From: an uncultured Eubacteriales bacterium
GTDB lineage: Bacteria > Bacillota > Clostridia > Oscillospirales > Acutalibacteraceae
DNA length: 12,204 nucleotides
Assembly (NCBI GenBank): GCA_934702115.1
Contig: CAKUYF010000020.1
Location: 1 to 12,204 of the forward strand
Direction: 5' to 3'
Part shown: positions 1 through 6,611 of the stretch, piece after piece
Layout: each line of letters opens with the position of its first letter
Numbering within the stretch: the first letter of the stretch is position 1
The notes under the pieces: generated by a model
What the model was told of the DNA's origin: nothing
Seen by the model: only the letters and a program-made list of their open reading frames with translations
The model's database searches: none
Made by a program: the position numbers and the translations under genes

Positions 1-2
1 CT

Positions 3-602
3 CCTATTCAGTGGAGTATAATAAACGGTGATAAAGTAACAGGAGTTACCACCATGTTTATGAATGAAGGTTTAGATACCGGAGATATTTTAATGCAAGC
101 TAAAATATCAATAAACAATGAAGATAATTCTGAAGATCTTAAGAAGAAAATGTCAGTATTAGGTGCGGATTTGCTTTTAAAAACCATCAAAAAGCTTGAA
201 GATAAAGAGCTTAAACCAATAAAGCAAAATGATGCAGAAGCAACTCTATCTCCTCCGCTTGACAAAATCACAGGCGATATAGATTGGGGAAAATCAGCTG
301 AAGAGATTCACAATCTTGTAAGGGGATCTAATCCATGGCCGATAGCTCACACTATTTTAAGAGGTAAATTATTTAAAATATATAAAACCAAAGTTTCTAA
401 GCATCGTTCTGTAAGTCCTGGAAGAGTTGTAAGTACATCTCCTTTTATAGTAGGTTGTGGATTCGGGACTTCTCTTGAGCTTCTTGAAGTACAGATTGAG
501 GGCAAAAAAAGAATGGCAGCCGAAGATTTTGCAAGAGGTTATAGATTAAGTGATAAAACTACTTTAGGTGTGGTTTTAAATTCTGATGATTTTTTAGTTT
601 AA
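3..602 (+). CDS. fmt: Methionyl-tRNA formyltransferase, 3' part (5' end outside window)
   Basis: Fmt formylates the amino group of methionyl-tRNA(fMet) using 10-formyl-tetrahydrofolate, in the cytoplasm, for translation initiation. The reading frame is open from the left edge, so the gene is cut by the window. Visible are the end of the formyltransferase catalytic domain (PIQWSIINGD, then TGVTTMFMNEGLDTGD) and the C-terminal tRNA-binding OB-like domain (DWGKSAEEIHNLVRGSNPWP). The Asp in GLDTGD (codon at 75) matches the catalytic Asp of the family (E. coli D147); the Asn/His catalytic residues lie upstream of the window. About 199 residues are present of a usual ~310. The ATG at 54 is internal, because conserved family sequence continues upstream of it. 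Only 20 nt separate it from the next gene, so the two are probably co-transcribed. The downstream fhs makes the 10-formyl-THF that Fmt uses. Confidence 0.95.
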   Translation, partial: PIQWSIINGDKVTGVTTMFMNEGLDTGDILMQAKISINNEDNSEDLKKKMSVLGADLLLKTIKKLEDKELKPIKQNDAEATLSPPLDKITGDIDWGKSAEEIHNLVRGSNPWPIAHTILRGKLFKIYKTKVSKHRSVSPGRVVSTSPFIVGCGFGTSLELLEVQIEGKKRMAAEDFARGYRLSDKTTLGVVLNSDDFLV

Positions 603-622
603 AATTGATTTGGAGGTACTAA

Positions 623-2164
623 GTGAAAATTACTATACTTTCTGCGTCTACTGGTGGCGGACATATGAGTGCTGCCAACGCAATAAAAGATTATTTTGTA
701 TCCCATAACGTTTTTGCAACTGTGGTTGATGCGATTGAATATATAAGTCCTGTACTTAATAAAACTATAACTGAAATTTATGAGTACATTGCTACTAAAC
801 AGCCAAAACTATGGAAAATGGTTTACAACTCTTCAAATAATGAAACCATAAATAGATTGGTAGTAGGAATTAACAGCGTAATAAGCAAAAAATTGTTACC
901 TCTTTTAGAGTCTTCGGATCCCGACCTTATAATTTCAACTCATCCTTTCACTACCGAAATGGTATCTACCTTAAAACTTCATAAGGTGATAGATTTACCG
1001 CTTATATGCGTAATGACAGACTATGCTCCTCACAGAACATGGATAAGCCCGGAAGTAAATGCTTACGTCGTTGCAAATTCCGATATGGTTGGTCAAATGG
1101 TAGATATAGGGGTAAAAAAAGAATTAATTTACCCCTTTGGTATACCGGTAGACGATTCATTCCATGTTAAACAGGATAAAAATAAAATATTGGAGGAACT
1201 TTCGCTGGATCCTTCCATCCCTACAATCTTAATTATGGCAGGTAAGGGAGGATTTGCAAATATAGATAAAATATATTCGGATCTTCAAAATATAAATCTG
1301 GACTTTCAAATTATTGTAATAACAGGTAAAAATGAAAAGCTTTATAATAAAGTCAAGGATCTTTCGGAAGGAAAATTGAGTGCTAATAAAAGGACAAGAA
1401 TGCTTTCACGCATATCTAAATATATTCCTAAGTTAGAGCATATAAAATTTAAGGTAAAGTCTAAAAAGTCCAATAAGACTTTACATAAGCTCAAAAATAC
1501 AAAAATAATATTCTATACAAATGAAGTAGAAAAATATATGAGTATTTCTGATCTTATTATTACTAAACCAGGCGGGCTTACTGTAAGCGAAGCGTTAGCG
1601 TGCGGTTTGCCAATGGCTCTTTTCAATGCTATTCCGGGACAAGAAGAAGAAAATGCTAATTTTCTAGTAAGTAACAATATGGCGGTAAAACTTGAAAAAG
1701 ATGGCGCACAGACAATTAAAAACTTACTTGAAAATCCTAAAAAATTAAGTGGTATGAAAAAATCCTGTGAAGAGTTTGATAAATCAGATTCACTTAAAAA
1801 TATTTTAGCGCTTGCTAGCAGGCTTACTGCTAAAGAAAAACATTTTAATAAATTAGTCCGAGATAAAATACCTGAAATAATTTTAAGTAAAGGGGATGTT
1901 CCTGAAACTGAAATTCTAAGTGATGCTGACTTCTTAGATTATTTGAATAAAAAGCTTCTTGAAGAGGCTAAAGAGGTTATGGAAGCAAAGGATGCTGAAG
2001 CTAAAAAAGAAGAAATAGCTGATTTATTAGAAGTGATTTATGAGATAGCATCTAAAGAAGAAATATCGTTGGAAGATGTGGAAAAAGTTAGAATAAAGAA
2101 AAGGGAATTACGTGGAGGATTTAGCTCTAAGATACTTCTTAAAAAAGTTTTATCTTCTAAATGA
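623..2164 (+). CDS. MGDG synthase/UgtP-like glycosyltransferase fused to a MazG-like NTP pyrophosphohydrolase domain
   Basis: The GTG start at 623 follows GGAGG (612-616) by 6 nt. Residues 1 to about 403 are a GT28-type glycosyltransferase of the monogalactosyldiacylglycerol synthase/UgtP type. The N-terminal lobe opens with SASTGGGH (7-14). The C-terminal nucleotide-sugar lobe has TKPGG (314-318), SEALACGLP and PGQEEENA (338-345). Family members transfer sugar from UDP-hexose to diacylglycerol at the inner membrane face, for glycolipid or lipoteichoic acid anchors; the exact sugar cannot be told here. A lysine-rich stretch (about 248-292) sits between the ITGKNEKLY strand and the next strand (KIIFYTNEVEKYM), where relatives usually have a short link. 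Residues 407-513 form a separate all-helical MazG-like domain: FNKLVRDKIPEII, then metal-binding EEAKE (447-451) and EIAD (464-467). This domain is normally a free ~100-residue protein. The frame is unbroken across the junction. The gene ends at a bidirectional terminator. Confidence 0.88.
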   Translation: MKITILSASTGGGHMSAANAIKDYFVSHNVFATVVDAIEYISPVLNKTITEIYEYIATKQPKLWKMVYNSSNNETINRLVVGINSVISKKLLPLLESSDPDLIISTHPFTTEMVSTLKLHKVIDLPLICVMTDYAPHRTWISPEVNAYVVANSDMVGQMVDIGVKKELIYPFGIPVDDSFHVKQDKNKILEELSLDPSIPTILIMAGKGGFANIDKIYSDLQNINLDFQIIVITGKNEKLYNKVKDLSEGKLSANKRTRMLSRISKYIPKLEHIKFKVKSKKSNKTLHKLKNTKIIFYTNEVEKYMSISDLIITKPGGLTVSEALACGLPMALFNAIPGQEEENANFLVSNNMAVKLEKDGAQTIKNLLENPKKLSGMKKSCEEFDKSDSLKNILALASRLTAKEKHFNKLVRDKIPEIILSKGDVPETEILSDADFLDYLNKKLLEEAKEVMEAKDAEAKKEEIADLLEVIYEIASKEEISLEDVEKVRIKKRELRGGFSSKILLKKVLSSK

Positions 2165-2180
2165 AATTGGATCAAAAAAG

Positions 2181-2207
2181 ACTGCACTAGTAAATGACTA
2201 GTGCAGT
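2181..2207. terminator. Bidirectional terminator between the glycosyltransferase and P1 genes
   Basis: A perfect 11-bp stem (ACTGCACTAGT / ACTAGTGCAGT) encloses a 5-nt loop. Read on the minus strand the stem is followed by a T6 run (A-run at 2174-2179). Read on the plus strand it is followed by an AT-rich tract with only short T-runs. It should end the minus-strand gene best, but also serves the plus-strand operon. The genes converge on it. Confidence 0.88.
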
Positions 2208-2261
2208 AATTAATTTTATAGAGGGTTTAATATTAATTTTTACAAACTAAATTGCTTTAAA

Positions 2262-3608
2262 TTATTGCTGAGCTTCATTTTTTTTGATACCTTTCATATC
2301 TTCAATTAACTGGTTAATCTTTTCTTGATAACCCGCATATGCACTACGCCTACTATACCATGTCTCATTAATATACTGTGCTTTTCTATTCATCTCTTCA
2401 ATTTGCTCATTATATGCATCAACCAAATCTGATAGATCATCTTTGTTATAATCACCACGACTTAACTTGTCTAATGCATAATTGTATACAAGTAACTTGT
2501 TATTGTATTCAGTTTCTTTCTTATCGTTTTCTCCATAATCTCCAACTTTAGCCGTGTGAATTTCTTCTGCAATGCTTTTTAATTTTTTCGTAACTTCTTT
2601 CAGGGTTTCTATATTATAAGCTTTATCTGCTTCAGCTTTAGCTTCAGCTTTGGCTTTAGTTTCAGCTGCAGTTTTAGCGTCAGCTGCAAGTTTGGATTTT
2701 TTGGCTGAAAAATCTCTTGCAATTTCTAAGATAGTTTGAGCGTCTTTATATTCTGCAGAATCAGTATTTTTTATCTCAGGTAATCTCCTATTTAAATCTG
2801 AAACTACTCCCCCCAATCCAGGTGCTACAACGTTAGAATTTTCTTTTGATTCACCAAGATATTTAGTAGCAAATGCATGCCAAGCAGCCATTGCTTTTTT
2901 AGAAAGTTCCGTGTATTCTTTAGTATGAGATGGCAATTCTTTTCCGTCAGCATCGAAAACTTCGTTGTAATGGTTTAAAGTGTAATCAAACAAATCTTTA
3001 AGTGCTTTAATCAGCTGTGCGCCCTCTTGAGTATTTGTGTTTACGACTTTGCCTCCAACCATAATACGATATCCACCATATCCTAATCCTCCGAGCACTA
3101 TTATACTTCCTAAGGATGCTGCGCTATACTTTAATAATTTGTTCTCTGATGCTTTTCCGTATAATTCCTTTGCTTTATTTGCTAGAATAGCAGAAGTTTC
3201 TTTAGCTTTCTCTACGCCTTGGTTACCCCAATATTTGATTTTTTCAAGTGTGCCTATCTCCTTGCTGGAAGACACTTTGTTAGGCTGGGATTTTGTAGGG
3301 CTTGCTGCGCCTGTAGAGGGCATTACTGTACCCATCAAAGCTAATGCTGACATTGCCCCTGCAATTCCTTTTTTAAAATCCATTTTTCCTCCCGCGATAT
3401 CACTTAGTTGTTCTTCACTTAAAATAGAATCAGAATGCAGTTTACCCAAAATTTCATTTTGAATATCTTCAATAGTACCTGAATATCCGTATTCTCTGAA
3501 GGTTTTGTAAATTTCGTTTACGTCATCTTCTTTTAGGAATTTGCTTAAAGCTTCTTCATCAGATTTTATCATTTCAAGAATTTCGTCAAAACCTCTAGTT
3601 TCTTCCAT
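2262..3608 (-). CDS. P1: large helical membrane or exported protein with Nif11-type double-glycine leader, function unknown
   Basis: The start is the ATG at 3608, 5 nt after AGGAGGAG (3621-3614). The upstream in-frame extension to 3695 would cross the promoter and is rejected. The product is 448 residues. Residues 1-74 look like a Nif11-type RiPP leader: FDEILEMIKSDEEALSKFL, then a short amphipathic helix and LSEEQLSDIAGG with GG at 73-74. In known systems such leaders guide modifying enzymes and are cut after GG by peptidase-containing ABC transporters. What follows is not a short core peptide. It is a hydrophobic signal-like segment (80-101), a linker, a likely membrane helix (163-184, glycine-rich), and a long helical region to 448, with an Ala/Lys-rich helix at 301-331 and heptad-like helices at 370-437. 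There are no cysteines. It has its own consensus promoter and a terminator. No modifying enzyme or transporter is nearby. The leader assignment rests on motif and pattern recognition only; the follower is not recognised. Confidence 0.82.
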   Translation of the reverse strand: MEETRGFDEILEMIKSDEEALSKFLKEDDVNEIYKTFREYGYSGTIEDIQNEILGKLHSDSILSEEQLSDIAGGKMDFKKGIAGAMSALALMGTVMPSTGAASPTKSQPNKVSSSKEIGTLEKIKYWGNQGVEKAKETSAILANKAKELYGKASENKLLKYSAASLGSIIVLGGLGYGGYRIMVGGKVVNTNTQEGAQLIKALKDLFDYTLNHYNEVFDADGKELPSHTKEYTELSKKAMAAWHAFATKYLGESKENSNVVAPGLGGVVSDLNRRLPEIKNTDSAEYKDAQTILEIARDFSAKKSKLAADAKTAAETKAKAEAKAEADKAYNIETLKEVTKKLKSIAEEIHTAKVGDYGENDKKETEYNNKLLVYNYALDKLSRGDYNKDDLSDLVDAYNEQIEEMNRKAQYINETWYSRRSAYAGYQEKINQLIEDMKGIKKNEAQQ

Positions 3609-3666
3609 AAATACTCCTCCTAAATTTTGTGATTTTAATTTAATGACAAACTGCTTAACCGTTAAC

Positions 3667-3695
3667 ATTATATCATTGTAATCTAGCGTTGTCAA
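3667..3695 (-). promoter_or_regulatory. Perfect-consensus sigma-A promoter of P1
   Basis: TTGACA (3695-3690), a 17-bp spacer, then TATAAT (3672-3667), about 60 bp upstream of the P1 ATG. Both hexamers match the consensus exactly. An 11-bp near-palindrome TTAACCGTTAA (3655-3665) lies at the expected transcription start, where a repressor could sit; that role is inference. Confidence 0.85.
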
Positions 3696-3748
3696 TAAAA
3701 ATAGTAAATAAATTAATATGAATATATATGTATTGTTAATTTTAAAAC

Positions 3749-3775
3749 GCCGAATATTTTTTGTACATAAAAAAT
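3749..3775. repeat. Short intergenic repeat, copy 1
   Basis: The 14-mer GCCGAATATTTTTT is followed by a short spacer and an A6 run, so it can fold on itself through T6/A6. A second copy lies at 10314-10340. Both are in gaps between divergent genes, roughly 100 bp upstream of a plus-strand start codon (fhs here, spoIIM there). The function is unknown, and chance similarity in AT-rich DNA is possible. Confidence 0.45.
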
Positions 3776-3819
3776 AATTTTTTCAATTTCAGAATATTAT
3801 TTTAATTGTAATAAAAATA

Positions 3820-3828
3820 TGGTAAAAT
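3820..3828 (+). promoter_or_regulatory. Extended -10 promoter of fhs
   Basis: TGG followed by TAAAAT (3823-3828) is an extended -10 element about 30 bp upstream of the fhs ATG. The -35 is weak (TTTAAT at 3801-3806). Transcription would begin near 3835, which argues against the in-frame start at 3832 and for the ATG at 3859. Confidence 0.55.
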
Positions 3829-3858
3829 CACTTGAAATATTTTCAAAGGAGGCCTTGT

Positions 3859-5526
3859 ATGATAAGATCAGATTTGGAAATTGCAAGAGGCGTAAATCTT
3901 AAACCTATAACCGAAGTGGCTGAAAGGTTAGGAGCTTTAGAGGAAATAGAGCTTTATGGTAAATATAAAGCTAAATTTAACGACTCTATTTATAAGAGGT
4001 TAGAAAATCAAAAAGAAGGTAAATTAGTTTTAGTTACGGCAATCAATCCTACTCCGGCAGGCGAAGGAAAAACTACCGTTACGATAGGTTTGGGTCAAGC
4101 AATGAACAAAATAAATAAAAATGCTGTAATAGCTTTACGCGAACCTTCTTTAGGTCCTGTATTTGGAATTAAAGGTGGAGCTACAGGTGGAGGATATTCC
4201 CAAGTATTGCCTATGGAAGATATAAATCTTCATTTTACAGGGGATATGCACGCAATAACTTCAGCAAATAATCTTTTATGTGCACTTTTAGATAACCATT
4301 TACAACAGGGAAACAATTTAAGAATAAATCCTAAAAGCATTTTAATTAAACGTTGTATGGATATGAATGATCGTGCTCTTAGAGATATAGTAATAGGTCT
4401 TGGAGATAAAATAGATGGTGTAACTCGGAAAGATGGATTTGTAATTACGGTTGCTACAGAAATTATGGCTATACTTTGTTTAGCTACTGATTTAAAAGAC
4501 CTAAAATATCGCTTAGGAAATATTCTCGTTGCATATACTTATGATTCAAAGCCTGTTTTTGCCAGAGACTTAAATGCTCAAGGCTCTATGACAGTACTTT
4601 TAAAAGACGCTTTAAAGCCTAATTTGGTCCAGACTATAGAAGGAACACCCGTAATTATGCATGGAGGTCCTTTTGCCAATATTGCACATGGATGCAATTC
4701 CATAAGAGCAACACGTTTGGCTCTGAAATTAGGTGACTACTGTATTACTGAAGCAGGGTTCGGTGCAGACTTAGGTGCTGAAAAATTTTTGGATATAAAA
4801 TGTAGAGTCGGAAATTTAAAACCTTCATGTATAGTTCTTGTGGCGACTGTTCGTGCGCTTAAATACAATGGTGGAGAGCCTCTTGAAAGATTAAAATGTG
4901 AAAATATTGAAGCTTTAAGATTAGGAATGGTAAATTTAGGTGCTCATATAGAAAATTTGAAGAAATATGGTATTCCGCTAGTTGTTACTCTTAATCATTT
5001 TGAATCTGATACTCCTAAAGAAATAGAAGAAATAGAGAAGTACTGTTTAGAAAAAGGATGCGATTTTACCGTATCTAAAGCATTTGCTAAAGGGGGAGAA
5101 GGAGCAATCTCATTAGCGGAAAAAGTCAGTTTACATTGTAGTGAAAAATCCAACTTTTCATTTCTTTACTCTTTAGATTTGCCACTAAAGGAAAAAATTC
5201 TAAAAATTGCTAAAGAAATTTATCGTGCTGATGGAGTAATTTATTCTTCTGGTGCTGAAAAATCTATAAAAGAAATAGAGAGGCTTGGGAAAAGTTATTT
5301 ACCAATTTGTATAGCAAAAACTCAGTACTCTCTGTCCGATGATGCTTCCAAGCTGGGTTTGCCAAAAGATTTTAGCATTAACGTAAAAGACGTATTCCTT
5401 TCAAACGGTGCAGGATTTATAGTGGTAATCACAGGAAATATAATGAGAATGCCGGGATTACCAAAACTTCCTGCCGCTGAAAGAATTGATATTAATGATA
5501 AAGGAGAAATTGAAGGTATATTTTAA
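3859..5526 (+). CDS. fhs: Formate--tetrahydrofolate ligase
   Basis: Fhs makes 10-formyl-THF from formate, ATP and tetrahydrofolate in the cytoplasm. It feeds purine and formyl-Met-tRNA synthesis, and the methyl branch of the Wood-Ljungdahl pathway where that exists. The ATG at 3859 follows AAAGGAGG (3845-3852) by 6 nt and gives 555 residues, the usual length. Visible motifs are the nucleotide-binding loop TPAGEGKTT (65-73), the block REPSLGPVFGIKGGATGGGY, LHFTGDMHAITSANN, and the C-terminal signature TGNIMRMPGLPKLPAAERID. The gene is intact. It stands alone with its own extended -10 promoter, diverging from P1 and converging on P2 with a shared terminator. No THF riboswitch-like structure is seen upstream. 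Confidence 0.97.
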   Translation: MIRSDLEIARGVNLKPITEVAERLGALEEIELYGKYKAKFNDSIYKRLENQKEGKLVLVTAINPTPAGEGKTTVTIGLGQAMNKINKNAVIALREPSLGPVFGIKGGATGGGYSQVLPMEDINLHFTGDMHAITSANNLLCALLDNHLQQGNNLRINPKSILIKRCMDMNDRALRDIVIGLGDKIDGVTRKDGFVITVATEIMAILCLATDLKDLKYRLGNILVAYTYDSKPVFARDLNAQGSMTVLLKDALKPNLVQTIEGTPVIMHGGPFANIAHGCNSIRATRLALKLGDYCITEAGFGADLGAEKFLDIKCRVGNLKPSCIVLVATVRALKYNGGEPLERLKCENIEALRLGMVNLGAHIENLKKYGIPLVVTLNHFESDTPKEIEEIEKYCLEKGCDFTVSKAFAKGGEGAISLAEKVSLHCSEKSNFSFLYSLDLPLKEKILKIAKEIYRADGVIYSSGAEKSIKEIERLGKSYLPICIAKTQYSLSDDASKLGLPKDFSINVKDVFLSNGAGFIVVITGNIMRMPGLPKLPAAERIDINDKGEIEGIF

Positions 5527-5541
5527 CCTTTGATATGAAAA

Positions 5542-5574
5542 TAATCCCTTAGCGTAATAAATGCCAAGGGATTA
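5542..5574. terminator. Bidirectional terminator between fhs and P2
   Basis: A 9-bp stem, TAATCCCTT (5542-5550) with AAGGGATTA (5566-5574), and an interior loop that can pair partly. The minus-strand exit runs into a TTATTTTC tract; the plus-strand exit is AT-rich with weak T-runs. It lies between convergent genes. Confidence 0.75.
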
Positions 5575-5596
5575 ACTTATAATTTATTATAGGGGA

Positions 5597-6169
5597 TTAT
5601 TTATCTCTTAGGTAATGAAATAATCTTTCATTATTGAAGTTAAAAGGCAATTTTAAATCCATTAGATGTAAAATTCTTAAAAACATATTTTTCATTTCAG
5701 GTAAACTTAATAAAACTACATCGTGAGATATCATAACTCTCCTGCCCGTCATAAGTGATTTAAGTTTTATTGCTGTAATTCCGGCTACGACTATTTTTAA
5801 AGCTCCGCCTGGTGCTGTGTCTAAACTGTCATCTCTAAGTATTTGTCTCATTTCATAGATCCCGCGCTGGGCGTGGTTGTTTAACACGTATTCAGTTACT
5901 TTTTTACTAACAATTTCATTAGCGTACCTTACAAAAGGAGTTTTCATTTCATTATTAATTTGTCCCACATGATTCTCAATTTCATTATTTATTGCGTAGG
6001 AAATCGGTTGTAGGTCAATACGTATAGAAGAATTATTAACTGCGTTAGTTATAGGAAGCATGATTCCCAAAGCGCTCATCCCGGATGCGATTTTCATAAT
6101 AAGTTTTCTCAATCTTAAGTTAGAAGGGTGAAATTTTTGCTTAAGTGCATACATTCTTGAATGATTCAT
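5597..6169 (-). CDS. P2: unknown protein with signal-like N-terminal segment
   Basis: The product is 190 residues, from the ATG at 6169, 10 nt after AAGGAG (6185-6180). A basic N-terminus (about 1-22, several Lys/Arg) leads into a hydrophobic stretch at 23-43 containing IASGMSALGIMLPITNA. This looks like a signal peptide or membrane anchor and closely resembles segments in P1 and P3. The rest is predicted helical, with a glycine-containing central hydrophobic stretch (PGGALKIVVAGITAIKLKSL) and no cysteines. I recognise no family. It converges on fhs across a shared terminator and has a long AT-rich leader upstream. The coding call rests on the ribosome binding site, an uninterrupted 190-codon frame and the shared segment. 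Confidence 0.68.
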   Translation of the reverse strand: MNHSRMYALKQKFHPSNLRLRKLIMKIASGMSALGIMLPITNAVNNSSIRIDLQPISYAINNEIENHVGQINNEMKTPFVRYANEIVSKKVTEYVLNNHAQRGIYEMRQILRDDSLDTAPGGALKIVVAGITAIKLKSLMTGRRVMISHDVVLLSLPEMKNMFLRILHLMDLKLPFNFNNERLFHYLRDK

Positions 6170-6232
6170 TTTTAATAGTCTCCTTAATATAAATTACTTT
6201 TTAGTAAATTGAATTTTTAATTGTTACTTAAA

Positions 6233-6248
6233 TTTTTATAGCTATAAA
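6233..6248. repeat. 16-bp perfect palindrome in the P2 leader
   Basis: TTTTATAGCTATAAAA is perfectly self-complementary. After one mismatch on each side, AAA/TTT pairing continues outward. It lies 64 bp upstream of the P2 start and could be a protein-binding operator. With almost no loop it would be a poor RNA hairpin. In DNA this AT-rich, chance is a real alternative. Confidence 0.45.
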
Positions 6249-6304
6249 ATTTTTCCAAATTTTATGATTTATTTTTCATTTTTAATTAAACATAATGCAA
6301 TAGA

Positions 6305-6334
6305 ATTATATATTATAGAATATGCGAAATGCAA
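6305..6334 (-). promoter_or_regulatory. Possible sigma-A promoter of P2
   Basis: TTGCAT (6334-6329), an 18-bp spacer, then TATAAT (6310-6305). It would give a 5' leader of about 130 nt that includes the 6233-6248 palindrome. The -35 is imperfect and the region is AT-rich, so this is tentative. Confidence 0.35.
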
Positions 6335-6508
6335 TCTATTTTCTAGACGTAAGTGAAATTCTACTTCTTATTAAATATTCAAAATAAGAGTAATTATTTT
6401 TTGTTTAAATTAAGAGATGTATTAAACATATGATATATACGTATTAATAGTTATATCTGATTTAACAATTTAAAAGATATATTTTAAAAGAGTTGTTATT
6501 TTTTTAGA

Positions 6509-6561
6509 TTAAGCCTAAATTATATTATCTTAGCATAACAATCTTTTATATTTAGGCTTAA
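6509..6561. repeat. 12-bp inverted repeat downstream of spo0A
   Basis: TTAAGCCTAAAT (6509-6520) is perfectly complementary to ATTTAGGCTTAA (6550-6561) across a 29-nt spacer. On the minus strand the exit is A-rich rather than T-rich, so it is not a classic intrinsic terminator for spo0A. It could stabilise the spo0A mRNA 3' end, act as a second-stage terminator, or be a remnant of a small element. Confidence 0.55.
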
Positions 6562-6565
6562 ATAC

Positions 6566-6592
6566 AACCCTGCTAAATTATTTAGCGGGGTT
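6566..6592 (-). terminator. Probable spo0A terminator hairpin
   Basis: AACCC-T-GCTAAA (6566-6577) pairs with TTTAGC-G-GGGTT (6581-6592), 12 positions with one non-Watson-Crick pair. It lies 20 bp after the spo0A stop. On the minus strand the exit is GTATTT, a weak U-tract, so termination may be partial or helped by the next inverted repeat. Confidence 0.55.
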
Positions 6593-6611
6593 ATGTAAGT
6601 TTTTACTTTTA

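Larger units (their letters stand above)
6170..6611. other. 442-bp intergenic region between spo0A and P2
   Basis: Very AT-rich and without a credible gene: short frames here lack ribosome binding sites. It holds, from left to right, the P2 ribosome binding site, a 16-bp palindrome (6233-6248), a possible P2 promoter (6305-6334), a 12-bp inverted repeat with a 29-nt spacer (6509-6561), and a strong hairpin behind spo0A (6566-6592). The stretch 6340-6500 shows nothing I can name. Confidence 0.7.

Noticed and set aside
8..271. 87-codon minus-strand open frame over fmt
   Set aside because: It lies wholly antisense to conserved fmt sequence and has no ribosome binding site or family resemblance.
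1832..2164. Separate MazG-like gene or frameshift after the glycosyltransferase
   Set aside because: The frame is continuous with no stop, and no ribosome binding site or start codon is seen at the domain border. The fusion is what the sequence shows.
3037..3462. 141-codon plus-strand open frame over P1
   Set aside because: It is antisense to P1 and proline-rich as a mirror of P1's composition. P1 has the promoter, ribosome binding site and leader motif.
3609..3695. 29-residue N-terminal extension of P1
   Set aside because: It would start inside the TTGACA/TATAAT promoter and has no ribosome binding site. The ATG at 3608 has an excellent one, and the leader starts there.
3696..3858. THF riboswitch upstream of fhs
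   Set aside because: No conserved stem-loops are seen. The predicted start near 3835 leaves a leader of only about 25 nt.
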